The notes under the pieces: generated by a model | Seen by the model: the letters and a program-made list of their open reading frames with translations, nothing else | Databases searched by the model: none | What the model was told of the DNA's origin: nothing | Part shown: positions 1 to 7,990 of the stretch, piece after piece | How positions within the stretch are numbered: position 1 is the stretch's first letter | How the letters are laid out: every line of letters starts with the position of its first letter | Assembly (NCBI GenBank): GCA_030613225.1 | Contig: JAUWMJ010000016.1 | Coordinates: forward strand, 1-16,474 | Direction: 5' to 3' | DNA: 16,474 nucleotides | Source of the DNA: Desulfobacterales bacterium | GTDB lineage: Bacteria; Desulfobacterota; Desulfobacteria; Desulfobacterales; JAUWMJ01 | Position numbers and translations under genes: made by a program

Positions 1-1141
1 TGGCTTTTTGAATTATCAGATCATTCGATAGGCATTCTTGGATAGCTGCTGAAAGTTTTTGTGGTGTTAGCTTTGATCGCCATATGGGTTTTGGGCCAAG
101 ATGGGATTGATACACCTGATGCCCCCAATAATATTGATCAAGTATATGAGGGACGATGATTTGAGGAATACCGCTGATTGCGGTGGTTGCGGTGGTTCCT
201 GCCCCACCGTGATGTATCACCGCTGCCATATTGGGGAAAAGTTTTAAATGCGGATATCTCCTGATAAAGAAGACATCATTTGAATTTGAAAATTCGGATG
301 GCTCGTCCCAAAACTTACAAATAATGACTCGTTGTCCAGTTGATCGTGCGGCTTGTACAATCATTGGGATAAGCCTGGCTTGATCCTGCTTTGGCATGCT
401 TCCGAAACCCGCAAAAACAGGAGCCGGGCCATCCCTTAAGAACTCTTTTAATTCCGGAAGATGTTGATCCTGCTGGTCCAAATGCAAATAGCCGGTTTGA
501 GTAAAGGCGAGATCGACGTCCTGTGGAACCTGGGCAATAACCCTGTCAGAAGCCACTATTACCTTTTTGCCCAAAATATGAAGCCAGGCATCTTGAACGG
601 GTTTTAATCCGAGTTCCTTACGCTTATTATTAATCAGCCGGGTTAAATTGAACTTATCAAACATCCTGGCAATTTTCCAGGTCATTCGGTTATACCATTT
701 GGGAAGCCCATGATGTTTGAAAGCCATGAAGGGAGAATAACCGGAGGGTAAAAGCTGTGGTGTAAATGCGATATAGCGGTACTCAATTCCCATCAATTCG
801 GCCACAGTGGATAAACCGAATACCAAAGATGCACCTATAACCAAATCTGCCCCGGCGATGATTTTACTAAAAATTTCGAATTGGGAAATCAGTTCTTTAC
901 GGACATAATAAATAAAACGAATACCGGAATGGAACGAATGGGCATTTTCCATCCCATCGATGAAAGCTGTAACATCCCCGCCCAGAGGATAAAAGGGGCA
1001 TCCTGTCTGCTTAACCCACTCCGACTTTTCAGGGGGTCCGGCTAAAAGAACTTCGTGTCCAGCCGCTTTCAGGGCTAATGTGAGGGCTATCATAGGTTGA
1101 ACATCGCCGCGCGAACCAAAGGTTGCCAGAACTATTTTCAT
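1..1141 (-). CDS. Glycosyltransferase family 28 / UGT-like (3' end beyond window)
   Basis: Reading from the ATG at 1141-1139, 380 codons stay open to the left edge, so the C-terminal end is missing (perhaps 30-50 residues, judging by the usual length near 420). The N-terminus reads MKIVLATFGSRGDVQPMIAL, the GT28 N-terminal Rossmann motif for the acceptor-binding half. The donor-binding half has HHGGAGTT at residues 310-317, the nucleotide-sugar signature of the UGT/sterol glucosyltransferase/MGT group (COG1819). The probable reaction is transfer of a sugar from a nucleotide sugar to a lipid or small hydrophobic acceptor; the acceptor cannot be read from sequence. No signal peptide is seen, so it is cytosolic or peripheral to the membrane. 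A weak AAGG lies 6 bases before the ATG. It lies 97 bp downstream of the activator gene on the same strand and could be co-transcribed, with no obvious functional link. Confidence 0.85.
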   Translation of the reverse strand, partial: MKIVLATFGSRGDVQPMIALTLALKAAGHEVLLAGPPEKSEWVKQTGCPFYPLGGDVTAFIDGMENAHSFHSGIRFIYYVRKELISQFEIFSKIIAGADLVIGASLVFGLSTVAELMGIEYRYIAFTPQLLPSGYSPFMAFKHHGLPKWYNRMTWKIARMFDKFNLTRLINNKRKELGLKPVQDAWLHILGKKVIVASDRVIAQVPQDVDLAFTQTGYLHLDQQDQHLPELKEFLRDGPAPVFAGFGSMPKQDQARLIPMIVQAARSTGQRVIICKFWDEPSEFSNSNDVFFIRRYPHLKLFPNMAAVIHHGGAGTTATTAISGIPQIIVPHILDQYYWGHQVYQSHLGPKPIWRSKLTPQKLSAAIQECLSNDLIIQKA

Positions 1142-1171
1142 GTGTTGCCTTGTTTCTTTATCTTTTTATCT

Positions 1172-1183
1172 TGAAGGCCTTCA
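1172..1183. repeat. 12-bp perfect palindrome between two minus-strand genes
   Basis: TGAAGGCCTTCA reads the same on both strands, in the 97-bp gap between the activator and glycosyltransferase genes. It has no loop and no T-tract on the minus strand, so it is a poor terminator. It could be a small operator or chance. Confidence 0.3.
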
Positions 1184-1238
1184 TACTTGTGTGTTCAGTG
1201 GAATCAAATCGCCCTAAATTCGGACAAGTACTTCGTTT

Positions 1239-4200
1239 TCAATAATTCATATAAAGCGTTTCGGTTTTATTGATTTTGCTCGAATAATTTAAATAGGGGA
1301 TGATGACGTCGTTTTTATTGCTGTGGGTACCATCGTAAGTGATGGAGACAACAGGAATGCCGGTAATCGTTTTAATATCCTTTGCCATCGCCTCAGTTAT
1401 CAAGGCTGGACAGCAAAACGCCGGGCTGACTTGCACAAACAGAGAAATGTCGGGATGAAGTTTGGTCAAATAATAGATTTTCATAATGTTATCCATGGAT
1501 TCGCCGGTGTTTTCAATGCGGATATTATAACAGGACAAAATTTTCTCGGCGGATTCATTGTATTCAGGTTCCGACTCTTTTAAAATGCGTCCAAAATATT
1601 TGGCATATACTTTTTCCAATTGACTGATCGTGGCCACCAGGGCTTTGTTGGTGAGTACGTTTAAATATTGGCCTTCAATAAACCATTTGCGCAAATATTG
1701 GTTGGCGACCATCTTTGCATATGAACTATAAGGAGTGGTAATGACTTCGCCTCCGTTTCTTTCAATAAACCGGATTAAATCCTGGTTCATCACTTCATTG
1801 TCTCGCAGATACAAATCGCCGAAAATTGCCACCTTGGGACGGTTTCTTCCCGGTTTTGTTTCAATTTTCTCAAAAAGATCTACAACTATAGCCACGGCAT
1901 CTTCCTTTGAGATTTTACCGTAAAAAGCATCTGACAGGATCTTGATACTTTTTCGGATCGTTCGGTCTGTTATCCCGGGCTTTATTTCATAGGGCCGGAT
2001 TTTGCAGCCCATCTTGCGGAGCATTCCGCCGAACATATACGCGAAATAAGTATTGATGGCCAGCTTAAGAGAGATATCCGCAAACGAAAGGGCGCCTTTA
2101 TAAACACCGGCCTTTTCCATACCATGACCATACGCATGAAGGATGGTGCGGATGTGATGGGGATACAAACGCAAATTACAGGCCAGTGTGGAATCAACAT
2201 TCCATAGTATGGTTTTGGCTGGGTCCAGGTTATGCTTTTTAACATAATCGATGAATTCTTGAGCGATGATGTTGAGTGGAATACACTGGCCGGTATTATA
2301 CCGCAGGCTTTTTTGGATGCTGGTTTCGGTTTCTTCCAGCACACGGGCATCAATGCCGCTGTTTCTGAGGTTGGCCACTATCAGTTTCAGAGAGATATTA
2401 TCCCAGTTGGGAATAATTAAGGTCTTACCGGTTAGTTGTGTTTCGGTCCGCGGCAGCAGTGACGATGGATATGATACAGGCTTGGCTTCTTGCATGACCT
2501 TGCTTTCGGACCAATGGTTTTGAAAAGATCGGATTCCTGCCTCAATGCGGGTTTCATACCCGATACTGGAATCGTGCTCATCCAACTGAAGGATTAAATA
2601 CGGTTTATCGTGGGCTTCCATAATCTTCTTAAAATATTCTGTGATAAATGAATCCGGCGAACATTTAAAAGAAGTGACCAATACCGGATATGCGCCGGGA
2701 GTCCGGGCGGTTTTTTCGGCGGCTCTTAATATCTCGGAAGCATAATGCCAGGGCAACTCGTTGAGAAGTGGTTCAATGGCTTCAAAATCCTCTTTATCCG
2801 GCGAAAGCATGTCATGGGAAAACGTTCGAATACCTAAAGCAGCGAATATGTTTGGAATTCCTTTATTCATAGATTTAGATAGTATGGTATAGGGACGTCC
2901 CAATAACACAACATTAATATCGCCTGCTGTTTGCGATTCTTTCTGATAGATCGTTTTAAGATTATGTATTCCGGCTTGTTTAAACTCTATGGCCTGATCA
3001 TAGGCGGCTGCTACCTCGAAGAAGCTGAGACTGCCTGTTACAATCGGTTTCAGAATCCGATACAACTGTATTTTTGTATAATAGGTATTGTACAGATAAT
3101 TCACCAATGGCGTTAAGAATCGGTTCCTTTGTTTTTCTCCGCCAATACTCATTGCCAAAGGAGTCGAATATTGTGTGTAGTAGCAATACTGCCGGCGAAC
3201 ACCTTTTTCGCCGGCTTTTTTTTCCAGGTAAACCGGTAAAAAGATGTAATAAGGGGCACCGGTTATATCTGATTTATCAGCCATTTCCAGTAAATAATTG
3301 ACATGACCGTGCCAGGCGGTCATCGGCGCACAAAATTCAGCGCCGGTCAGGTGTTTCCCTTTTTTAAGAGCATCATGACAGGGAGCACTGGTAATTGTTT
3401 TGATGTTTAACAACTTAAAAAATTTTTGCCATAAGGGCAGGTCTTCATATAGATGCAGTGCCGCCGGGATTCCTATGGTCAATTGTTTATTTTTTGTTTT
3501 CTTTTCAATAAAGGCTTTTTTACGTTCTTTTAGCAGATCAAAACCGGAACGATTGTTGTTGATAAATTTTTTGGTTTCATAATCACGACCGCATAAAAAA
3601 CCATAAGCCACAGGCGTATCGTGTAAATGCGCCACTGTTATTTTGCAGTGGTTCGTGCATAGTTCGCAGACTTCAGAGGTGACCGGAATCTTTTTTTTGT
3701 AAAGATTGATACCTCTGAATTGTGACTGTAACTTTGCCTGCTCAGCGAGCATTAACGCTGTGCCAATTGCGCCGGTTAAATGACAATATCGTGATACGTG
3801 GATCGGTTTCCGGAGCCGTTGCTCAAAAGCCGCAACTAAAGCTCGGTTTTTGGCAGTGGCACCCTGGAAAAACACGGTCTTACCAATGCTGTTTTCAATG
3901 GCCACCTTGGTGAGGTAGTTTTCGCAAATGGCATGAAGCACGGAGGCCAAGACCTCATCAACACTGTATCCTTCGGATAGCAGATGGTTCAGATCCCTTT
4001 CCATGAACACTGTGCAGCGGTCACTGGAAATAGGCGCCCGTTGATTTTCGGTGCGGGCCGAATAGTCGGATAGCGGGCATCCCAGTTTTTTGGCCTGCTC
4101 TTCGATAAAGCTGCCGGTGCCGGCGGCACATACTGTGTTCATGATAGAGAATGTGACCCGTTGGTTTTTTAAAGTGGTGAATTTCGAGTCTTGTCCACCG

Positions 4201-5504
4201 ATTTCGATGATGGTATCGACGTTTGGGTTAAGTGCGCATGCTGCCTTGGCATGGGCGGTGATTTCATCGATCACCAGATCAGATCCGATGATTTTTCCGG
4301 CTAACTTTCGCCCCGAGCCTGTGGTACCGGCAGCGGTAATATTAAAATGGATCCCCTTTTTTTGGATCACATCATCAATTGCGGCAAACAGGTTCTGTAC
4401 CGCTTCAATCGGTCGACCGGCGGTATAAGTATAGTATCCGGCTAAAACCGTCCTTTTGTGGTCAAGCAATACTGCTTTTGTACTGGTGGAACCGATATCC
4501 AATCCCAAATAGACATCATATGTGTCTCCCGGTGATAACGCTTCATAAATATCCACTTCTACCCGGTGCTGTTTATCAGAAAGATAATCGGGATAAACAT
4601 AAGATTCAGCAGTATTAAAGTCAGGATAATTTGTCAAAATAAGGGATAATGGCCTATGAAAGTATTTTTTTTTGGTGATATTGTGAGTCAGTATTTCTTC
4701 GGCGGATTGGATTTTCAGTGGTTTTTGCCCCTGCCATTCAGCCATAAGGCTTAATCCGGCACCGATCGCGCCGAACAGATGAGACATATTATTTACAACC
4801 ACATCTTTTCCGATTAAAGCGCTGATATGCTTGGCAACAGACTGGTTTTTAGATACACCACCGGTAAAAATGATTGGTGACCGGTGTGTTTCACCGATGA
4901 ACAGTGTATCCACGATATTTTTAGCCAGTCCGTGGCACAGACCGTCGCAGATCTCATCCAGTGTATAGCCTTCCTGTTGGGCATGAACCAAATCGGTTTT
5001 AGCGAACACGGCGCAGCGGGAAGCAATTTTGGGCAAGGCACCATCATTTTCAAAAGCGATCCGGCTCAATTCCTCAATACTGTCGAGGTTCAACCGTTGT
5101 GCCTGCTGGTCAAGAAAACTGCCGGTTCCGGCCGCACATGATGTATTGGCTTTGTAGCCGGTGTAATTCCCCTCATCATCAAATCGGACAACACCAAATT
5201 TTTCACCGCCAACCATTAAAATTGAGCCAATCGATTGGTTAAATTGCCGGCAAGCTTCAATCACTGCCACACGATTGTCATAGCTGCCGTTGGTTAGGAT
5301 TATGTCCGGAGTGGAGGTTGTGGCCGCGATCCCAGAGATTGCCGAAAGATCAAATTCTTCCAGAATGCGGTTTAGTTTTTCAACAATTTTGCCTTGATGA
5401 AAGACATAAGCACTGCTTATGATTTCTTTTGAAGCATTTATCTCGACTACGCCAATGGAAACCGAACCGATGTCGACAGCCAGGATATTGTAAGGAGGAT
5501 CCAT
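1239..5504 (-). CDS. Giant acyl-CoA dehydratase activase / dehydratase-like fusion (BadF/HgdC + DUF2229 + COG3581)
   Basis: This 1421-residue protein carries two ASKHA-type activator modules in tandem. The first has its phosphate-binding DIGS at residues 11-14, CAAGTGSF starting at Cys123, and a second cysteine at 164 (SRCAVF). The second has DIGSTS at 336-341, CAAGTGSF starting at Cys459, and Cys497 (DRCTVF). In HgdC-type activases this cysteine pair in each of two subunits holds one [4Fe-4S] cluster; here both halves lie in one chain, so a pseudo-dimer is likely. A CxxCxxxC motif follows at 613-620, then a DUF2229-like region (about 660-900) and a COG3581/HgdB-like C-terminal half. The family uses ATP to drive low-potential electron transfer to dehydratases or double-cubane reductases; the substrate is unknown. 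The start is well supported: AGAGGTGAT sits just upstream of the ATG. No separate dehydratase subunit genes are adjacent. It is probably cytosolic and oxygen sensitive. Confidence 0.9.
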   Translation of the reverse strand: MDPPYNILAVDIGSVSIGVVEINASKEIISSAYVFHQGKIVEKLNRILEEFDLSAISGIAATTSTPDIILTNGSYDNRVAVIEACRQFNQSIGSILMVGGEKFGVVRFDDEGNYTGYKANTSCAAGTGSFLDQQAQRLNLDSIEELSRIAFENDGALPKIASRCAVFAKTDLVHAQQEGYTLDEICDGLCHGLAKNIVDTLFIGETHRSPIIFTGGVSKNQSVAKHISALIGKDVVVNNMSHLFGAIGAGLSLMAEWQGQKPLKIQSAEEILTHNITKKKYFHRPLSLILTNYPDFNTAESYVYPDYLSDKQHRVEVDIYEALSPGDTYDVYLGLDIGSTSTKAVLLDHKRTVLAGYYTYTAGRPIEAVQNLFAAIDDVIQKKGIHFNITAAGTTGSGRKLAGKIIGSDLVIDEITAHAKAACALNPNVDTIIEIGGQDSKFTTLKNQRVTFSIMNTVCAAGTGSFIEEQAKKLGCPLSDYSARTENQRAPISSDRCTVFMERDLNHLLSEGYSVDEVLASVLHAICENYLTKVAIENSIGKTVFFQGATAKNRALVAAFEQRLRKPIHVSRYCHLTGAIGTALMLAEQAKLQSQFRGINLYKKKIPVTSEVCELCTNHCKITVAHLHDTPVAYGFLCGRDYETKKFINNNRSGFDLLKERKKAFIEKKTKNKQLTIGIPAALHLYEDLPLWQKFFKLLNIKTITSAPCHDALKKGKHLTGAEFCAPMTAWHGHVNYLLEMADKSDITGAPYYIFLPVYLEKKAGEKGVRRQYCYYTQYSTPLAMSIGGEKQRNRFLTPLVNYLYNTYYTKIQLYRILKPIVTGSLSFFEVAAAYDQAIEFKQAGIHNLKTIYQKESQTAGDINVVLLGRPYTILSKSMNKGIPNIFAALGIRTFSHDMLSPDKEDFEAIEPLLNELPWHYASEILRAAEKTARTPGAYPVLVTSFKCSPDSFITEYFKKIMEAHDKPYLILQLDEHDSSIGYETRIEAGIRSFQNHWSESKVMQEAKPVSYPSSLLPRTETQLTGKTLIIPNWDNISLKLIVANLRNSGIDARVLEETETSIQKSLRYNTGQCIPLNIIAQEFIDYVKKHNLDPAKTILWNVDSTLACNLRLYPHHIRTILHAYGHGMEKAGVYKGALSFADISLKLAINTYFAYMFGGMLRKMGCKIRPYEIKPGITDRTIRKSIKILSDAFYGKISKEDAVAIVVDLFEKIETKPGRNRPKVAIFGDLYLRDNEVMNQDLIRFIERNGGEVITTPYSSYAKMVANQYLRKWFIEGQYLNVLTNKALVATISQLEKVYAKYFGRILKESEPEYNESAEKILSCYNIRIENTGESMDNIMKIYYLTKLHPDISLFVQVSPAFCCPALITEAMAKDIKTITGIPVVSITYDGTHSNKNDVIIPYLNYSSKINKTETLYMNY

Positions 5505-5962
5505 GGATCACCTCTTTGCATACCGCTTTAATGATCGCAGGGGCCATGTTCAACAACCAAATTTCAGATCGCAGATATTCCGGTACCCTGGCAGGGCATA
5601 ATCGATCTTTTAGTTTGTTCCTTCCCACACCCTTTACCCTATTAAAAATTTGGATGCTCGATAAATGCCCTGCAATCAATTTTTCAATCTATATAACCGT
5701 GACATATCACCGTAGCTTTTTCAATAGAAACGAATATTTTGTTAGAAAACGTTTTAAGAACACCAATGCTTCTATGATTTCCGCATAGATAAGTACCAAT
5801 AAGGATTCAGAGAGGAGTAGCCTGCCATGATTACCTATTATTTTCACTCTTATAGTCAATTTTTCTTGACATCTAAATAATTTATTGTCAGAGATTGGTG
5901 TCAAAGCTTGTATAGTGAATTAATGCTTTACAATTAAGCCACTATCATTAAGTAAAATCAGT
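5505..5962. other. Non-coding stretch upstream of the activator gene
   Basis: I see no supported gene in these 458 bases. Short open frames on both strands lack ribosome binding sites and recognisable protein character. The part next to 5504 must hold the leader of the activator gene. A TTGACA/TGTCAA inverted pair lies near 5869-5904, but I could not fit a convincing -10 element to it on either strand. Confidence 0.5.
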
Positions 5963-6031
5963 ATGGGAAGAGCCTGGCGAATTGAATATAAAGGCGCATT
6001 ATATCACTTAATGGAGGGCTTGGAAGAATAA
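5963..6031 (+). pseudogene. RAYT (REP-associated Y1 transposase) N-terminal remnant
   Basis: The 22 codons from the ATG at 5963 read MGRAWRIEYKGALYHLM and then EGLEE before a stop. This matches the highly stereotyped start of REP-associated tyrosine transposases (typically MARPLRIEYPGALYHV followed by a basic/Gly stretch). After HLM the usual Ala-Arg-Gly is damaged and a stop follows at 6029-6031; the HUH motif and catalytic tyrosine are absent. It is therefore a decayed stub of a roughly 200-300 residue gene, or just its captured 5' end. The call rests on recognition of a short but very conserved motif. Confidence 0.7.
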
Positions 6032-6033
6032 TG

Positions 6034-6065
6034 TGCAGGCGCACATACATGAATATGCGCCTGCA
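6034..6065 (-). terminator. Strong hairpin downstream of the metal cluster, probable terminator
   Basis: TGCAGGCGCA (6034-6043) and TGCGCCTGCA (6056-6065) form a perfect 10-bp inverted repeat with a 12-base loop. On the minus strand it begins 26 bases after the stop codon of the HMA-domain gene and is followed by a T-rich but interrupted run (ATTATTCTTCC). That suits a moderately strong terminator for the 10.4-6.1 kb operon. It also lies directly next to a RAYT remnant, so it could instead be a REP-type palindrome. Confidence 0.55.
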
Positions 6066-6091
6066 TGTTTAACCACAGAATCGAATGCTTG

Positions 6092-7042
6092 TTATTGAAC
6101 AGAACAACAGCTTGATGCAGGCTGGTTCTGTATCAGTTGAGCTATCTCCTTGTCGTAGTAAACAACCTTGTTCATAACGCTGGCGTTCTTGAACCAGGAC
6201 GCGTACCGCCTGCGTTTTTCGATACCGTTGGTGCTGCCGAAAAAGACTTTTTCTTCCAGAAAGTTATCAATCAGCACCCGGTTATGAAATTTTTTCAGGA
6301 AATAGTCGAATGGATAGCCGTTTTCTTTCAGGCCCTGCTCAAAGCCGGCCATATCCACTCCTTTACTGTCGAGAAATTCCTTTAGGGCCTGATCCATTTT
6401 TGATGAATCAACCTTAAAATCAGCTCTCTTGATTTCCTGCATTAGAATTCCTTCCCTGATCTGCTGTTGAACGATCTGCACTTTTAAATTGTCCAGCAGC
6501 CGTTTACCGCGTGTGCTGGAAAAGGCATTCTCTCCATAGACCTTTGTATATTGTATTTTTGCATGGGCCAGGTCGGCATTAAAGTTCTCTCTTGGGATAT
6601 TCCACTCACCAACTGCGGCGATATATCTTTTGGAACGCCTGGCTGATTTTTCTTTTTCCTTTTTCATTTGATCAGGAGTGATTACCTGAAAAATGGTTGC
6701 GGGATAGCCGCTTTGTGTAATTGTTACTGCGATACGGTTGATATCCTTTAGTTTTTGGTTGTCATAAACAACTTCTGCGGTACCACCGGATATATCAACC
6801 CGACAATCCTCAATCCCCTCAATACCACTGAGGCTTGATTTGATAGTTGAGATACATCCCCCACAAGACATGTTTTCGACGTTAAGAATAACCTTTGAAA
6901 GCGCTTTCCCATTTTGGGTTTGCGAAGAAGTATTATTTTGGTCGGTTGAACTTTTTGTGGCCGCGATAATAAAGACAGCGGACAGTGCCAGGGCTGTTAT
7001 TATACCAACAATAAATAGTTTCTTTTTTATAACTGTGTTCAT
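6092..7042 (-). CDS. Membrane-anchored HMA-domain protein with SurA-like helical region
   Basis: This 316-residue protein has a hydrophobic anchor or signal at about 9-28 (LFIVGIITALALSAVFIIAA), a low-complexity linker, and a heavy-metal-associated domain at about 50-116 with the metal-binding motif MSCGGC (Cys60, Cys63). Residues about 130-290 form a charged helical region resembling the N-terminal chaperone part of SurA/PpiD-type proteins, without a visible rotamase domain. It ends in SSCCSVQ, adding a vicinal cysteine pair (312-313). I expect a periplasm-facing metal (copper or iron class) binding or delivery protein. The ATG at 7042 is preferred over the overlapping GTG at 7045 because AGGAG then sits 7 bases upstream. 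It is the last gene of the metal cluster, 198 bp after the ATPase gene; a palindromic repeat occupies that gap. Confidence 0.75.
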   Translation of the reverse strand: MNTVIKKKLFIVGIITALALSAVFIIAATKSSTDQNNTSSQTQNGKALSKVILNVENMSCGGCISTIKSSLSGIEGIEDCRVDISGGTAEVVYDNQKLKDINRIAVTITQSGYPATIFQVITPDQMKKEKEKSARRSKRYIAAVGEWNIPRENFNADLAHAKIQYTKVYGENAFSSTRGKRLLDNLKVQIVQQQIREGILMQEIKRADFKVDSSKMDQALKEFLDSKGVDMAGFEQGLKENGYPFDYFLKKFHNRVLIDNFLEEKVFFGSTNGIEKRRRYASWFKNASVMNKVVYYDKEIAQLIQNQPASSCCSVQ

Positions 7043-7120
7043 CACGTTTCTCCTGTATAACAGATCAATGTTGAGCCAATTTCAAAACGTCCCATTTTGT
7101 CCAATCTCTGCGTCAGACTC

Positions 7121-7167
7121 AAATTTTAATCCTCGAAATACTCCATGTATTCCTGTGGTTAAAATTT
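7121..7167. repeat. Dispersed imperfect palindrome, copy 1
   Basis: Arms AAATTTTAA (7121-7129) and TTAAAATTT (7159-7167) enclose AATCCTCGAAA (7128-7138) and TATTCCTGTGGTT (7148-7160). The inner parts are themselves partly complementary (AATAC/GTATT). A second copy with the same inner blocks but different outer arms lies at 14869-14914. This copy sits between the ATPase and HMA genes of one transcription unit and may act as an RNA hairpin there. Confidence 0.6.
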
Positions 7168-7240
7168 TCGCCTTCCTTGACCTTGAACAAACTGAAACGT
7201 TTTGAAACAGGCTCTGTTGTTTGAGGTTATTTTTAAGCGT

Positions 7241-7957
7241 TTAATTAGCCATTGCCGATACTTTGACATAGACAGAACCCTCTTGGCCTTCCTGCATCAG
7301 CTTTCCATCGGCAACATTCATTATTCTTCCGGCGTACGCGGCGCATTCGGCGCTGTGGGTAACCATAACCATGGTCGTTCCTTTTTCGTTAAGCCGGCAG
7401 AGAAGTTCCATCACTTCATGGGTGTTACGTGTGTCAAGATTGCCTGTAGGTTCATCTGCCAGGAGTATTGGTGGCTCATTGATAATGGCTCGGGCAACTG
7501 CGACACGTTCTTTTTCGCCTCCTGATATTTCAGAGGGCAAGCGCATCCATTTCCTTTCCAGGCTTACGGTTGCCAGGGTGTCTTTGGCCATTGATCGCTT
7601 CTGCTTTCTCGAAATGTTTATCGTAGTTAAAGGGAGCATCACATTCTCAAGAACCGTCAGGTAGGATATCAGGTGAAAACTCTGAAAAACAAATCCGAGA
7701 AATTCCCGCCTGAAATCAGCCTGTTTTTCCTGGGAAAGGTCATAAACATCGATCCCGTCAACCAGATAGCGTCCTGATGTTGGGGAATTCATGGCTCCCA
7801 TGATGGATAATAAGGTTGATTTTCCAGCCCCGGATTCACCCATCACCCCGACAAATTCTCCGGAATCGATCCGGAAATTCATATTTGAAATGGCAGTGAC
7901 CTGTGAATCCTTACTGCCATAGGATTTTGAAATATTTTCAGCAATAATATTACTCAT
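7241..7957 (-). CDS. ABC transporter ATP-binding protein (MacB/LolD type)
   Basis: A 238-residue nucleotide-binding subunit. Visible motifs are Walker A GESGAGKST (about residues 40-48), a Q-loop in FVFQSFHL, the ABC signature SGGEKERVAVARA, Walker B with ILLADEPTGNLD, and the H-loop in VMVTHSAECA. The LolD/MacB-like DEPTGNLD form fits a partner permease of FtsX/MacB type, which is encoded immediately upstream (33 bp gap). I place the start at the second ATG (7957), since GGAG lies 6-7 bases before it while the first ATG (7969) has no ribosome binding site. It hydrolyses ATP on the cytoplasmic face to power a mechanotransmission-type complex rather than a classical importer. By context the cargo or partner is metal-related. 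Confidence 0.93.
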   Translation of the reverse strand: MSNIIAENISKSYGSKDSQVTAISNMNFRIDSGEFVGVMGESGAGKSTLLSIMGAMNSPTSGRYLVDGIDVYDLSQEKQADFRREFLGFVFQSFHLISYLTVLENVMLPLTTINISRKQKRSMAKDTLATVSLERKWMRLPSEISGGEKERVAVARAIINEPPILLADEPTGNLDTRNTHEVMELLCRLNEKGTTMVMVTHSAECAAYAGRIMNVADGKLMQEGQEGSVYVKVSAMAN

Positions 7958-7990
7958 ATTGTTCTCCATATTGAAGGTTAAGTGTTACTA

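Noticed and set aside
5380..5679. 99-codon minus-strand frame overlapping the 5' end of the activator gene
   Set aside because: Its second half is an out-of-frame reading of a clear coding sequence, and the first half has no supporting signal.
5707..5904. 65-codon minus-strand frame starting at TTG
   Set aside because: There is no Shine-Dalgarno sequence, a rare start codon, and no similarity to any family I know.
5869..5904. TTGACA-like boxes as promoters for the activator gene or the transposase remnant
   Set aside because: No -10 element at an acceptable spacing could be found on either strand.
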